Positions 49,677 through 63,300 of a stretch of 64,000 nucleotides of DNA are shown here, piece after piece. The stretch lies in the NCBI RefSeq assembly GCF_007655135.1, contig NC_045129.1, positions 29,947,122-30,011,121 of the forward strand, written 5' to 3'. A program made the position numbers and the translations under genes. Below the pieces are notes generated by a model. The model was not told the origin of the DNA and searched no databases. It saw nothing but the letters and a program-made list of their open reading frames with translations. Position 1 is the stretch's first letter. Each line of letters opens with the position of its first letter. This DNA is from Punica granatum. Taxonomy: Eukaryota > Streptophyta > Magnoliopsida > Myrtales > Lythraceae.

Positions 49677-51884
49677 GTGCTCTTCGAGTAACTGTCACTT
49701 GCTTTCGTGCATAATCAAGAAGTCATTGTTTTGATTCTCTTTACCAAACTTAACATATTTTCATATTTCTTTCCCCCATACCCTTTTGGATCCTTGAACC
49801 TCATCTCTTTTTTTTTTTTCCTTTTTATTACCCTTGAACCTCTTATACATACCTATATATATAATCTTTAGGGTTTTGGTTGCTAGTTAAGTGGACTACA
49901 GTGCTCATAAAATATTTATTTATATGTAATTCTTAGGCCTAGTGTTAGTGTATCACCACCAGTCCGGACAACACTTGACTAGGCAATAAAAAATGAATGA
50001 TAAAATAAAAAAACAGGACCATGTGATGTAAAAAATAATGAATTACGTGTTTCTTTTATGCATATTTATTAATGGAAGGTTGACGGAAGGACCTATGTGA
50101 TATATATTTAGGCGATCAAAAACGGCAATTATGTAAGAAAGAAAAAAAAAAGGTGGAGGACTCAATTGAGGTGCCTCCGAGATGAAATTATTGATCTACT
50201 CTAGAAAATTATTGATTTACTCTTGAAATTATTGAAATTATTGTGTGGGCCACAAAATAGTTTATCAATCACTATCTAGGAACCACCTCAAATATAAATG
50301 ATATTTGACCCCTTACACTAATAAATATACTAGCTGGGGACTAGCAAATCAATATTATAATATATAAAAGTCGGGAAGTGATATAAAAAGGCATCATGAC
50401 TCACTTTTTAAAATCCTCACGTCATGATTCATCCTTTTTTTTAAGTGCTAGGAGAATTTTTTTTTTAAATTACAGACTGCTTGAAGAATTTAATTCTTGA
50501 TGGAATGTCCGCGTGTCACCATCACTTTACATTTTTCTACTTTCTATATATGTAGGATATCTAGAAAATATTTTCTACATTTTATGTATGTAGAATATTG
50601 TCTTGAAGAAATTATACATTTTATCCATCACAAATAAAATATTAAAAATAATTTATAAATGTTCTCAATAAACTAAATTATTTTTTATAAAAATAAAATA
50701 AATTCTATTATTTTTCATACGCCTGCACAACGCGGGCCTGCCTGCATCTACTTTTATATGTTGAAGAAAGAAAGAGATGAAGTACCATACGAAGTAGCCC
50801 TAAGGACAAAACCATGGACTGCTATTTGTAAGCTAAGTGGTGTAAGAAATAATGAATCACATAATCTATTAAATATTACTTGTTAATATAATTTGAGTAT
50901 GAAATCAAATTTAAACCCCTAAAATTTAAACTATCGTAACTAGTTATAATCAAATATAATCTTCCCCAATTAGAAAATATTCTCTCTAACACTCCGATCA
51001 AGATGAGAACGAAGACTCCACGAAATGCTCATCTTGGATATCTTGATCTTCATAGTGCGATTTGCTTTTGATCCAGATGATGACTTCGCAGATATCCAAT
51101 CTCCCATTTTATATCATTGCTAGGTCAAAGTGACCACAAATCCATTTCAGCCACGTATCCGCCATTATTGTCCATGTCAACGTTTTTAATGGAGGAATTG
51201 ACGTTTTGATAGATGTGGTAACGGAGTGAAATTTTGTGAATTTACATGTCAAAAAATAAAAAATTTGTAGATTTGAAAATCTTAGGAAAGTTTATGATCT
51301 TTTTAGGCTAATAACTCAATTATGTCTATAGCATTGGCCGCTGAATCTGTCCACGGGTTCAGGTTTTTTTTTTTTTTTTTCATTTTCTATAGAAATAATT
51401 CGCTCAGGGCATTATCTTTTCATTTGATATTTTGTTTGTAAGTTTATTATTTGCTGAAAGCTACTAAAAGGAAAAATATATTTGTTGATATATTTTCATT
51501 CAGTTATTTATTGTTCACGTTGTTGCATGAGAATTTCTCTTCATTTATTTATTATATTTTATCTACTGCATAGCAAATTTTGTGATTACTATAAAGGATT
51601 TCCCATGTAATCGCTAGCGCAAATGCGCACGCATTCACCTAGATATATATATAGAGAGAGAAATGAGTATGACATAATTAGCTCAATTTTGAAAAGAAAA
51701 AAAAAATTGAGAAGATGGTTTAGTATAATGACATGCGCCATCATCTAAAACTAAGAAGTTTTCGAATTGGTCCTCATCAATGAGACTTCTGGTATCTCTG
51801 TATTTGACTTTCTCTCCCTTTATTAAATCCATGGATGTTCTGTGATTGGGGAAAACAAAGAAAATTTTCATGATAATTAATTAA
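49677..51884. other. AT-rich intergenic DNA
   Basis: A GCCTGCACAACGCGGGCC palindrome-like block near 50721-50741 resembles a Helitron end without CTAG. No gene is recognised. Confidence 0.35.
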
Positions 51885-51925
51885 CTAGTCATCCGGTCCG
51901 CTCGTTGCACGAACATGTACTTTTA
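51885..51925 (-). mobile_element. Helitron-like 3' terminus
   Basis: On the minus strand GTTCGTGCAACGAGC is followed by GGACCGGATGACTAG and then T. The hairpin is imperfect. The 5' end is not located. Confidence 0.4.
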
Positions 51926-52986
51926 GTTAATTTTTTAAATAAAAATATTGTGAATAGTTTTGATACTTAACTATGTACAAAATGGAATTATAAAATTAAA
52001 AATTCATTTATATATAGAGGAGGTTCCACATTTCCAATGTCTAATGAGTAGTAGAGACCTGTTTTCTCTAAACTTGTGCAGGATGATGATCATTGATATA
52101 TAATGTTCATATGTATTGAAATAAAACTAATTCTAGCAAAAAACAATAAAAAAAAAATAAAACTAACTTAAAGGTTTGGCGATCAAATGGGTGGCATGAG
52201 TAATTTTTAGCATCCAATGTTCTTTGTTATAATAATATTTATATAGATAAAATATTAGCAAATAGTAAAGATCTAACACGGAACTGAATGATCATAATAA
52301 ACCAACAAATGGAACCTTAGAATTGAAAGTGCTATCAAACATCTCATTGCTTCATCCACTTCACTCGATAACTAGAACCATGGACTATTTCTTATGATAA
52401 AAAATATCATAGTACATATTAGAATTTAAGAACTTAAAACTACATATTGTTGTTATTTTATTTTATTTTATTTGATAACAATGACCCCCTAGATTTTTTG
52501 GTAAGAATGCTCCATTTTTTAAGTGTCCATCACATGATATTGAAAGTTTAATGAGTCTCCGCTAATCTATATTCCAGTCGAATCGGCTCAGTTCAGGGAT
52601 TGATTTCTTAGTCAGCAATAAATTTAGGATTTTTAGGAATTTGAAGGTAAATATTAATTAGGAGTTTTGGAATTTGAAATAATTATATGGATATGAAGGA
52701 AAATGATATATGACTGCGAATCGATTCACCATTCCAGCGAGAAATTCTTAATTAATTTTTTTCATTGGGATGACAAAGTTCTTAATTAATTAATTATTTT
52801 TCTTTGGGTGAAATAAAAAAACGGGGAGTTTCAAACTTGTCATGCAATAGAGAGCTAGGGGCTTGATATATAGCACCATCTTATTCATCCTCGAATGACA
52901 CATGACACAGTCTCGTTGAACATGTTTTTTCGTTTCGCTATTATATACTATATATATAGATTAGTATTGGTACAAGAAAAGGATAA
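51926..52986. other. AT-rich intergenic DNA
   Basis: No gene is recognised; probably Helitron interior in part. Confidence 0.3.
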
Positions 52987-52995
52987 TTCTATCTA

Positions 52996-53487
52996 GGATA
53001 AATTTCACCTTACAGTATGATATTTTGAAAATTTTCACAACATAACACATATAGTATTAATTTCATCAAATCACACGATATTTTGAAATTTTTTCATGAC
53101 ATAGCAAGGCATCTATTTTTCATCAATTCCTTAACAGAGAGTTGACGTGGCCGATATTGTGGGCCCACCTTGCACAATTGGACTTTATATGAGCCCTGAA
53201 ACTTTTCGTAGTAGTACGAAACTTTAAAAATTTTCACAATGTAGTACATACAATATTAATTTTTCACAGTATAGTATGAACCTTTAAAAATTTTCACAAT
53301 GCAGCACATATAGTATTAAGGGAGGGCCCACAACGTTGGCCACGTCAACTCTCCATTAAGGAATTGACGAAAAATTGATGTCGTGTTATACCATGAAAAA
53401 ATTTCAAAATATCGTGCAATTTGGTGAAATTAATACAATATGTAGTGAAAATTTTCAAAATATCGTATTGTACGATGAAATTAACCC
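52996..53487. mobile_element. Foldback MULE-type MITE, 492 bp
   Basis: Arms of about 195 bp share GATATTTTGAAAATTTTCAC, GAGAGTTGACGTGGCC and TTGTGGGCCC in opposite orientation. The ends are GGATAAATTTC and, inverted, GGGTTAATTTC. A perfect 9-bp TSD TTCTATCTA lies at 52987-52995 and 53488-53496. Confidence 0.9.
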
Positions 53488-53846
53488 TTCTATCTATGAT
53501 CTACCGAAAAAATAATGTGCATGTCCACCGAAAAACAAAAAAGTACATTGTGCATTTATTATGGTATTTAATAGTTTTAATAAAAATATATACGATAAAA
53601 ATATAAAATATGTTTATCTTGGGGAAGTTCACCTATTTTATATCTATTTTCTTTAAAAAAAATCTCATATATAAATGGTACTGAAACTTGACCCTGCCAA
53701 GTCAATCAACTTATTCAAGAAAATCTATGAAAAAAATAACTTTTTGTAAGTGAACTTCTACTTATCTCATAATCATAACAAATTCTTATTTATTTATCTA
53801 TATATTTATTAAAGGTAGATATGTCTAATAAAGAAATTGACATGCA

Positions 53847-53880
53847 CTAGTCTTTTATTCCGTGCGTTGCACGGGATTTG
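53847..53880 (-). mobile_element. Helitron-like 3' terminus with perfect hairpin
   Basis: CCGTGC-GTT-GCACGG (53861-53875), here read on the plus strand, is a perfect 6-bp stem. On the minus strand it is followed by an A-rich spacer and CTAG|T. This is the cleanest of the Helitron-like ends in the window. The 5' end is not located. Confidence 0.5.
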
Positions 53881-55793
53881 TATCATATAGAATAAATTTT
53901 GAAATGATAAACTTACTTCTTATGAAAAATAAAAATTTTGAACTATAAACTTCAAATTTTAAATAATAATCTCCAATAAATTAGATTTAAGTAAAATAAT
54001 TTAGTGATAATTTTGTAAAATAATATTTTGTGATATTGTTACTATCAAATTTAAATTTTATTTTATTTGTGAGCATAATTGCGTAAAATTAATATCTCTA
54101 AATAATTTCATTTTAAAATTTCAAAAAATAATTTCAAAAAAATTATATTATCTAGTGAAAATTTTGCTAATAATTATGTTTAATATGTATTAAATATTTA
54201 TTTTTCGCCAATGTAATGCGATATATATTACATATACGCTGCTTTATTTTTAGAATGCTAATTTTGTTTTGTGCGGTTGTTATAGTATTTTTCGAAATTA
54301 ATGATTTCATGCACTAAATTTTTATTTCTTAATTACTTTAAACTGGAAATATTTAATTTGTATTACATATTTTCTTATCCCAATCTAATGCACATATATA
54401 TTACATATATTCCATTTTAACTTTAGATATAGTAATTTTGTTTTGTACAATTTTTATGGTATTTTTAAAATTTATGATTTCATACGTTAATTTGTTATTT
54501 CTTATATTTGATTAATCAATTACTTTAAGCTAGAAATTATTTTATATCATTTTTAAATTTATTTATTTTCTGAATATATTATCTGTAAAAATTAATTTTA
54601 AAACAATTTTTATATTTAGATTAATGAAAGTATTTATTGACCACTCGAATTAGTTCTCAAGTAAATTTTACTTATATATATATATATCCCAAATTCTATC
54701 GTGCATAATTTTGATTTTTTCAACACCACACAAAACCAGTATGAGCCTTTAGATACATTCTCATTTAATATGTACCGTCCATTTTATATAATTTTCATCT
54801 CACAAACCTTCAATAATGTTACATGCTCGTGGTATTCTCGGGCAAGGTCTTGGCTTTCTCTGCGTACTCCTCAAACTCCTCCTATTAAAACCAACACGAC
54901 GGAGATTACGATCACGAGGTAACATCTCAACTTCCTATCAAGTGCCCCAGCGATAAATCTAACAAACAAACTTTAACAGGATCTAACCACACACCTCCAT
55001 ATCTTTTATGCTATTCTCTTGGACCTTAGTCTTCCACCGATCCTATCATACACATCTAAGGAAACTTCTCGCTACTCACAATTCCGTCCGGAATCGGGAC
55101 ACGATCGACGGTAATATAATCGGCTCCAATCTTCAAATGAGGTATCTGATTTAAATGAACACGATTAACACATGAACACGATTATTTATTTTAATAATTT
55201 CTTTCGAATTATTCATTAAAATTGATAGTTAATATAATATGGTTCTAGAGATAGATTGATGAACATAAATTGTAGGTTGATAAAAAACTTCTCTCTGAAT
55301 TTTTTTAAAATTCTCTTCCATTTGCATATAATACAATGTAACTTTAAATGGTTTGAAAATTATTTATCATATTGAAATAATTTATTGATCACATTGAAAA
55401 TTATTATCTATGTAATATACTTATACTAATTAATTGGGTAGATACATACACTTCCAGTTATCCTGTAAAATTTTTAGAATTTATAATTAATTGTGTATAT
55501 ATTGAAATATATATAATTATGTTTATATGAATTTAGTAGTATTTTTTGTTTAAAGAATTTTTTTATCATATTGAATATTATCTATGTAAAATATGCTTAT
55601 ATAAATTAATTGAGTAGATACATACAATTCTACTTATTGTTTAAAATTACATATATTGAAATAGATGTAATTATTTTTATATAAATTAATTGTGAAAATA
55701 TTTACATTAATTTAGCACATTTCATAACTTGACAATAATTATTACTTAATTTACGATTTTACCCCAATTTTTTATTAGGTTGTAGTCAAACTT

Positions 55794-55833
<40 letters not shown>

Positions 55834-56139
55834 TTATAATCAAGTTTACTCAACTTTATAATCAACTATAGATTATATTCATAGCTTGCAGTCTACTCCT
55901 GTTTATTATCTTATAGTCAACTTTTTATATGTATATATACATTCATAGAATTTGCCTAATTGTATAGGAAAGAAAAAAGTGAATTGGTTGAGAGTTCGTT
56001 GACATATTATCTTACGATGACTAAAGAAATTTATACAATGTCTAGGACATTTAATATTTATAGAAAATAACTTAGAACATTTTACTGTTCCAAATCTTAA
56101 CCTATATATTAGCATAAGACGGAACTAAAAAAAAAAAAA
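53881..56139. other. AT-rich intergenic DNA
   Basis: It contains an (AT)n run near 54675-54687 and an (AT)n(AG)n microsatellite at about 55795-55832. A GC-richer block at 54820-55130 could be captured sequence but was not recognised. No gene is called. Confidence 0.35.
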
Positions 56140-56335
56140 AGCTCAAGTGAATGGACCAACGTGAACTGATTTACTGCTCTGGTCATTCAATGCCCATTCG
56201 ACGTAGTCAAGGTCTTGGTTTTGAATCTTGTGAATAGAAAATTTTCATGATTGGGAGAGTTTTTCTCCATAGTATGGGTCTATCTAGTTCAAATTTGGAT
56301 TAGTCGGGATCCATTAGATTTTTTAATATTAGGCG
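56140..56335 (+). mobile_element. SINE family 2, copy 2
   Basis: It has the same block order as at 17650: a box-B-like GGTTTTGAATCTTGTGAAT, GGGAGAGTTTTTCTCC, then CTAGTTCAAATTTGGATTAG followed by TCGGGATCC. A poly(A) run of 14 bases precedes it at about 56128-56141. Confidence 0.5.
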
Positions 56336-56801
56336 GTGCACATGGAAAATGGAGCATATATACTGTAATTGGTTTCAATTATACAGAGTTTGGAAAGTAT
56401 AGAATTTGAAAGTACAAAAGATTCTATAGACAGATAACTTGTCCATGCATATCCCGTGGACAAAAAAGTAATCAGTCTCAACCAATAATACTCATGATCT
56501 CACCGAAAGAAACTTATTGATATCCTATGTTAATTAAGTCTATGATACATATGACCGAAAATGCATGCATGATACATGATTTTTTCAAGTAAAACTTACT
56601 TGAGTTATATAAGTAATTTACTTGAACTTTTTCAAAAAATAAAATAAAAATGTACGTATGTACCGTACATGTATTTTAGCTGTATGTATTATAGAATTTC
56701 ACATGTTATGAGATGTTTCGCAATAAAGAATGCTGCAAAAAACTTTGAAAGACACTCACTGATCTTTCTTGACACCCTCCTTCGACTCTCGCTTCTCTCT
56801 C

Positions 56802-56900
56802 TATATAAAGAAACCGAAGGACTACAAACACAGACAGACATCATCTCCTCTTTATTATCTCATCTCTTGCTTGAGCGTTCGGGGCAATATAATCCACAAA
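56802..56900 (+). promoter_or_regulatory. TATA box and 5'UTR of the NPF transporter gene
   Basis: TATATAAA at 56802-56809 lies 92 bases upstream of the ATG. That places transcription start near 56835 and gives a UTR of about 65 bases. Confidence 0.65.
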
Positions 56901-59900
56901 ATGTCAGCTCGTAGAGTCAATGGTGGTTGGATCACTTTTCCCTTCATCACAGGTCCCTCTCTATCTCTCTCACTCTTTTCGCGCACTCTATTTTTGGAAG
57001 AAATCGGGACAACTCTCGGTTTCTGAGATGACTCGGCTATTTTAGGTTGGAACTAAATCAGGTCCATAAGGATTACTTGCAATAACCCATAGAATCGGTT
57101 AAGTCTAGTTTGTTCAAGAAACACCCGAGTGTATGGCCAGATATCTTCAGATGAAAGCCTTCAGGCGTATCTCGCCGTGCCCTTTGTCTGCAGATAATGA
57201 AGAACTTGTTGAACTCTGATCACGAGTGGTGCAGTCTTATGTACTCAGAACAAGATCATTTTCCAGAAAACTGGGAAGTTTCGGTAGCTGCTCGGTGTCA
57301 TCTCACGCTCAGCAGCATTAGCTTATGAACTTATAAGAGGAAATGCATTCATTGCAGGGACAGTGGCTTTGGTGGCTCTAGCTGGGAACGGGTGGACAGC
57401 GAACTTGATGGTGTATCTGATAGAGGAGTTCAATATGAAGAGCATAGCGGCCGCTCAGATATGGACCGCCTTCAGTGGCTCCAGCTCGCTCTTGCCCATC
57501 CTCGGTGCAATCGTAGCAGATTCTTATGCAGGCTGCTTCACAGTCATTGCAGCCTCTACTCTCATATCTCTTCTGGCACGACAATCTCTTCACCGCCATC
57601 TCAAGCTTCTCACATCATAACTCCTCTGATTCATATCTGTTTTTGTTCATTTCTTAACCGAACAAACTTGATTCACATTATAAGTCGAGATGATCCATTG
57701 GATAATAATTGAACCTGGAACCTCAGGCTATATAAATCGAGAATAACTGTTATTGCACTGAACATCTTCCTCAAATGACTATATGAACTTAGCTCTTGAA
57801 GATTTATTATTCCGATTCTTGCACAATGATACAGTTATGAAACGTCTTATGTTTAATCATACCATATATGATACTAGTCTCGATCGGTGTTTCCAATTGA
57901 CTACTTTTTATTTGCTGTATTCACAGGGTTTAATTCTCATAACCGTCACGGCAATTCTAAACAAATTGAGACCTCAACAATGCAATTCAAATTTTTGCCC
58001 GAATTCATCAGGATCCCAATTAGCTGTCCTCTACACGGGTTTAGCAATGGCTGCTCTTGGGTCTGCAGGCACCCGGTTCACCTCCCTAACAATAGGAGCC
58101 AACCAATTTGATAAGCCTGAGGACCGGTCAAGGTTCTTCAACTGGTGCTTCGTGGCCCAGTACGTGGCATCAGTGATCGGTGCCACGGTCATGGTTTACA
58201 TTCAAGACAACGTGAGCTGGGGACTAGGCTTCGGGCTCTGTGCCGGGGCGAATGCCATTGGGCTCTTGATCTTCCTATTAGGGAAGAGACTTTACAGGCC
58301 TGAAGATGGCCCGAGAGGGAGCCCGTACGGGGATTTAGCTCGGGTGGTTGTTGCTGCTGTGAAGAAGAGGAACATCCGACTTACACTCAACAACGAGGAT
58401 TATTACTATGGACACCATGGCCAAGTTACAGAGACGGCGGGTCCGACGAGTAAAAAGAAGTTCCGGTACATAATTTGATTTACGGCACCAATGATTCCTT
58501 CTCTTCCCGTTCCATTAACAGACTAACAGTTGCAGATGGATCTTTGACTTATATGAATTTTGAAGCTCTTTCTTAGCTCTTGGATTGGGAATAGGCTTCC
58601 TATTCATCATTCAGAAGCCATTCAATGCAACAGCTAAATAAAACAGACACACATATATACATATATAATATGTGTGTGTGTGCGTATATAAAACAAAGAA
58701 GATAATGTTGAAAGCGAAATAAGCCCCTACTTTATCATATGATCGAGGCATGGGACTCTCTGGACCTTGAAGAAGACAATGCAGACAGCATTTTATTTGA
58801 CTCTGCTGCTGTGTGCGTGGCCCGACTCAATATAAATGACTCAACATGACATGACACGATCCAAAAATTAGAATTTTGTGGTGAAAGCGAAGGACCCGGT
58901 TGCTAGGATCTACCCGATTTGCTGAGCAGAGAAGTCCAAGTGGATTTCAGTAACCAATGGTCTTCCATATAATAATTGATAGGTCATCTGGATTTAACAC
59001 GGACCAGCAATCACTACAATTGTATCATCCATTCATGTTTCGGTGTACGTATTTCAGTGTAAGCTATGACTCTCTTAATGCAGGTTCTTGAACCGGGCGG
59101 CCCTCAAAACTGAAGGAGACATTAGACAGGACGGTTCGGTAGCAAAACCATGGAGGTTATGCACCATGCAACAGGTTGAAGATTTCAAGACCCTACTCAG
59201 AATTTTTCCTCTATGGTCAAGTGGAATATTACTAAGCACCACGATCGTAACCCAGGGCAGCCTAGTCATTCTCCAAGCCCTAGCCATGGACCGCCACCTC
59301 GGGCCACACTTCAAGATCCCAGCAGGCTCAATGTGGGTCTTATCTATGATCTCCCTATCCATCTCTCTCACCTTAAGTGATCGAGTGTTCAGCCCGATTT
59401 GGCGGAAGGCGGTTAACCGGTCCTTCACGGTGCTCCAATGGATCGGAGTGGGTCACATCTTGAACACACTGAGCCTAGTAGTTGCATCAGTAGTTGAAGC
59501 AAAAAGGCTTGGTGCAACTCACCATCACCAAAAGTTATCCTCGCTTTTGTTATTTCCACAGCTAATATTGGTCGGGGTTGGTCTCTCACTCCATCACCCT
59601 GGGCAAGCAGCATTTTTCTATCAGGAATTCCCGTTGTCTCTAAGAAGCACTGCAACTGCAATGGCCTCTGTGACAATTGGGATCGGGTATTATCTGAGCA
59701 CATTGTTTTTGGATCTGTTCAGAAGGGTGACGGAGTGGTTACCGAACAACATAAATGACGGGAGGGCAGACAATGTGTATTGGACCTTAGTCGCGGTCGG
59801 GATGCTAAATTTTGTATACTATCTCATCTGTGCAGGATGTTACAAGTACCAGATCAGAAATTCCGAAGGCATAGGTGGAGCAAATGGCAATTCAGCTTCT

Positions 59901-59909
59901 AATAAATGA
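56901..59909 (+). CDS. NPF (NRT1/PTR family) transporter, NPF2-like
   Basis: Exons 56901-56952, 57358-57575, 57927-58465 and 59084-59909 join in frame to 544 residues, near the usual family length. NPF proteins are 12-helix plasma- or vacuolar-membrane carriers of nitrate, peptides, glucosinolates or hormones. The N-terminus GGWITFPFITGTVALVALAG and ANLMVYLIEEFNMKSIAAAQ are typical of subfamily NPF2, including the NAXT nitrate-excretion group. TRFTSLTIGANQFD is the POT signature with Asn where Asp is usual. FLNRAALKTEGD, PWRLCTMQQVEDFK and YQEFPLSLRSTATAM are further NPF landmarks. The proton-coupling ExxER motif of helix 1 is absent, as in NAXT-type members, which suggests uncoupled transport. 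Substrate cannot be told. Introns 1 and 3 are GT-AG; intron 2 has a GC donor (CTG|GCACGA). Confidence 0.92.
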
Positions 59910-60370
59910 GTCTGCCTCGCAAGAGAGGAAAAACACTCGGAATGTACCGACGTACATGTTTCTCTTATGAAATCGCAATTATGCATCAAAGCCGATGTAT
60001 TTCCATATCAAATCGCTGAAAATTTAACATGATATGAAGTCATTTGGTTTTCTAAACAGATTAACAAGCTTTCTTAAGACCTTTGTCAGTTAAGGCTTTC
60101 CAGAAAAGTTCGAAGCATGTTTAGCATGAAACTATTGAAGATAGAGATTTCCAAAAGAAAACGTGAATTATCAATTCAATTCTGCAAAGATTGAGATGAA
60201 GTGTCTCGTTGCTGAATGGATACTCTGCAACAAAATGTTACAGAGGAATTCATACACAAAAGAAAGAACGAAAGGAAACATGGGTCTTATGCGCTTTGAT
60301 TGTACAGGGCTTTCATGGAAGTCAAAATGGTTAGTGAGAAAAGAATGATTAGAGATGATACCGGGCTTTG
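59910..60370. other. Intergenic between convergent genes
   Basis: The 460 bp between two stop codons on opposite strands holds the 3'UTRs of both genes. No separate gene is seen; the frame at 60163-60348 has no support. Confidence 0.5.
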
Positions 60371-63300
60371 TTACTGAGAGCCAGGATCTGGAATGTTTGC
60401 AGTGGTATTAGTGAACTTGGTGCAGTCAAATGGCCCAATCCCTTGATTGTGCTTTTTCTTCACCTGAAAGCATCAAAGCTATGATAAGAATTGGAAACTA
60501 CAAATTAATTAAACTATATCAAAATTGAACTGTTGATTGTTACTCAAGGGACTAGATCAAATGCTTTAGCTTAACCTGATAAAATCCAATCGAAGCACAA
60601 TTGCTCATCCCCACTTCTAGGGTGATCCTGATTTTAGCCCTAACTCAGATTAACTGTATGTGATGTGCATCAAAATCTAAATGAGAATAAATGCATCTTG
60701 GATTTGACAGTGTTTTATTTGTTTCTCTAGGGTTTTTGAAGGATTCACTGGACTCTTGTCTTCTTATCAGCATTAACTCCATTCCTATGAACCATTTCAC
60801 ATTTAATAAAAAGTAGAAAAACTGCAGAGAGAAGAGAAGTATATACCGGTGACCAGGGACCCAGTTCAGGCACGGTTTTGTCGGGGGGCGAGTTCTGGAC
60901 TGCCCCGCTCTTCATGGTAAGTATTTCCTGCAGAAACAGGGAATGAGATGAAGAGACGAGTTAGATGATTATTGTGTTAGAAAAGAACTGATTAAGCTGG
61001 GTGATGGAAATTTTGCACATTGTTGAGAGCATATGATATATCAGCTATAGAGCACAATTTATTGAAACCCCAATTGAAGAATCCGAATCACTGTCACAGA
61101 ATGGTAATTCTCGAAAATGAAGGATTTAAACCTGTACAATACTGTACAGCTTATTAGATTGGGTTACCTCGCCAGCAGCTTCAAGTGCTGCTAGCCACTC
61201 ATCAGAGAATGGAGGAACATTTGGTGGAGGTTTTATCAGCAGACCGTTCTGCTTCTGATTATTCTCACATCTTTCCCTGTAATAAGTGATTTGTCAAACG
61301 AAGTATTTTATCCATGAATTAAGGGAAAAGAAAAGGCATTCAAAATGTGTTTGAAATATTAGAAAACTGTAAACTGAAAGCGAGAACAGTAACTGAACAA
61401 AGATTTGTGAATCAATTAATCATATTCTTACTGTGGTAGTGTTCCATCACTGTGCTCGGTGGAGTGGATAGTACTTTCAGAATGATGCTGCAGCCGAGAG
61501 TTAGGATTAGAATGGTCCAGCAGAAGATCAACCTCCACATGTGATTTGCTACTCTTCAAATCATCGGGTCTGGTCAAAGGACACGTTTCCTTGCCATTAG
61601 CGATAGCCTGTGACCATAGAATTCCTTCTTCAATCACTCCTAGAGAGGCATCAACTTCCGGTGTAGTACTCAAATGACTTGGATTATTTTCATGAACCAC
61701 AAAATCTGATAATAAATCCTCCAGGTTATCATTTTCAGCCTTCTCATCCACAACATCAAGAGCACTATAGTGATCAGGTTCTGCTCCAACGAACGAAATG
61801 CACTTCGTGTCTTTACTCTCACAACTACCATTATCCAAACTTTTCTCATAGGGTTTGTGGGAAGAATTATGATCCGCGGACACTCCTTTATCAAGAGGGA
61901 GGTCATCCTCAACTAAGCAGTGCTGAGGATGAGGATGCTCACCAGACTGCTCAACCAGATCGCTGGCAGCCACAGACTCGTTCTTTGCTGCAGAATCACT
62001 TAAGGAACTGTTATCTGAAGGATTCGGTTGCTCAACCTCCATTTGCAGGCTCATGACATTAGCGCCATTAACTCCTCTTTCCACTAGACCAGCATATTGA
62101 CCCTCCAATGGAGTTCGAAAATTATCCGTTTCCATCAACCCAGAGTCAACAGTTTCTGGCCTAACAATGGTCATGTTCCTCTTATCAGAATCTCGCTCTT
62201 CCTTAGAATATCCAATCAAGGTCTCATCAAAGCATAGTTCATTAGTGCCAGAAGTTGGTGATGAAATATCTTGGTAAATGTTTTGATTGCCTTCCACATG
62301 TTCATGCTCAGTCAAATCTCCTATCTGAAGACCATCCTCATTTTTCACGGAGGAGGGAAGCAGGGAGATAGAATATTCGGCTGCCATTTTGGTCTTGCTG
62401 AATGTATCCAAGAGACAAGCATGTGAGCTATCAGAATCAGTTGCCATAGTTGCTCCAATTGATTGGCCTTCACTCACCCTCAGCAACAATTCTTCATCCA
62501 AATCATTAGCTCCCTCACAGAGCTGAATATCATTTCTCACATGTACATCATCAGTATATGAGTCCTGACTTCCAATTAGAGGTTGCATGGAGGCTGACAG
62601 GGAATGATGCACGTTTTGGCATCCCAATGTTTCTGGCTCTTTGGTAACATTCCCAGCTACATCCTTAGAGCTTGTTACAAACTTATTGCCCTCACTTGGA
62701 CAACTGATGGTGAGGTTTTCATCTTGAAGAGGGTTTTCTGCATCATCAGCATGTGATATCCTGCTTCCATCTTGTGATCCAGCAGAATCATTATCTGCAT
62801 TTTCTTTGCTTTTACCCACAGATGTACCACAAGATATTTCTGCTTCACATGCAGTATCCTCTTTACAATTTGCAGCAGAATCTGCATTTTCTGCACCACC
62901 ACATGTCTGCAATTGATCGAATGATTCATTCTGGTTCACCCCAGTTGTGGTGTTCTGGTCGTCACTGAAAATGGCTTTTGCAGACTGATACCGTGAAAAG
63001 AAGCGACCATGAGTCTCATTTGACGAGATAGAATGCTCTTCCATATTAGCCATGGAGACATCTTCAGTTTGCAACACAATGCCATCGTGACAATACTTTT
63101 GAAAATCCACCCTTCTGCCCACATCTTCATCTTTTTCTTCAGAAGAAATATTACTGAGTTTGTTATCCTCTTCTATACTCAGTTGTCCACTAGGTTCTGT
63201 GCTCAGTGGCGATTTTTTCTCACTCAACTTCACTTCCCCATCGTCCGCCCTCCTGTCCACATCTTTATCTCTTGCTTCAAACGAAACATCACTGAGTTTG

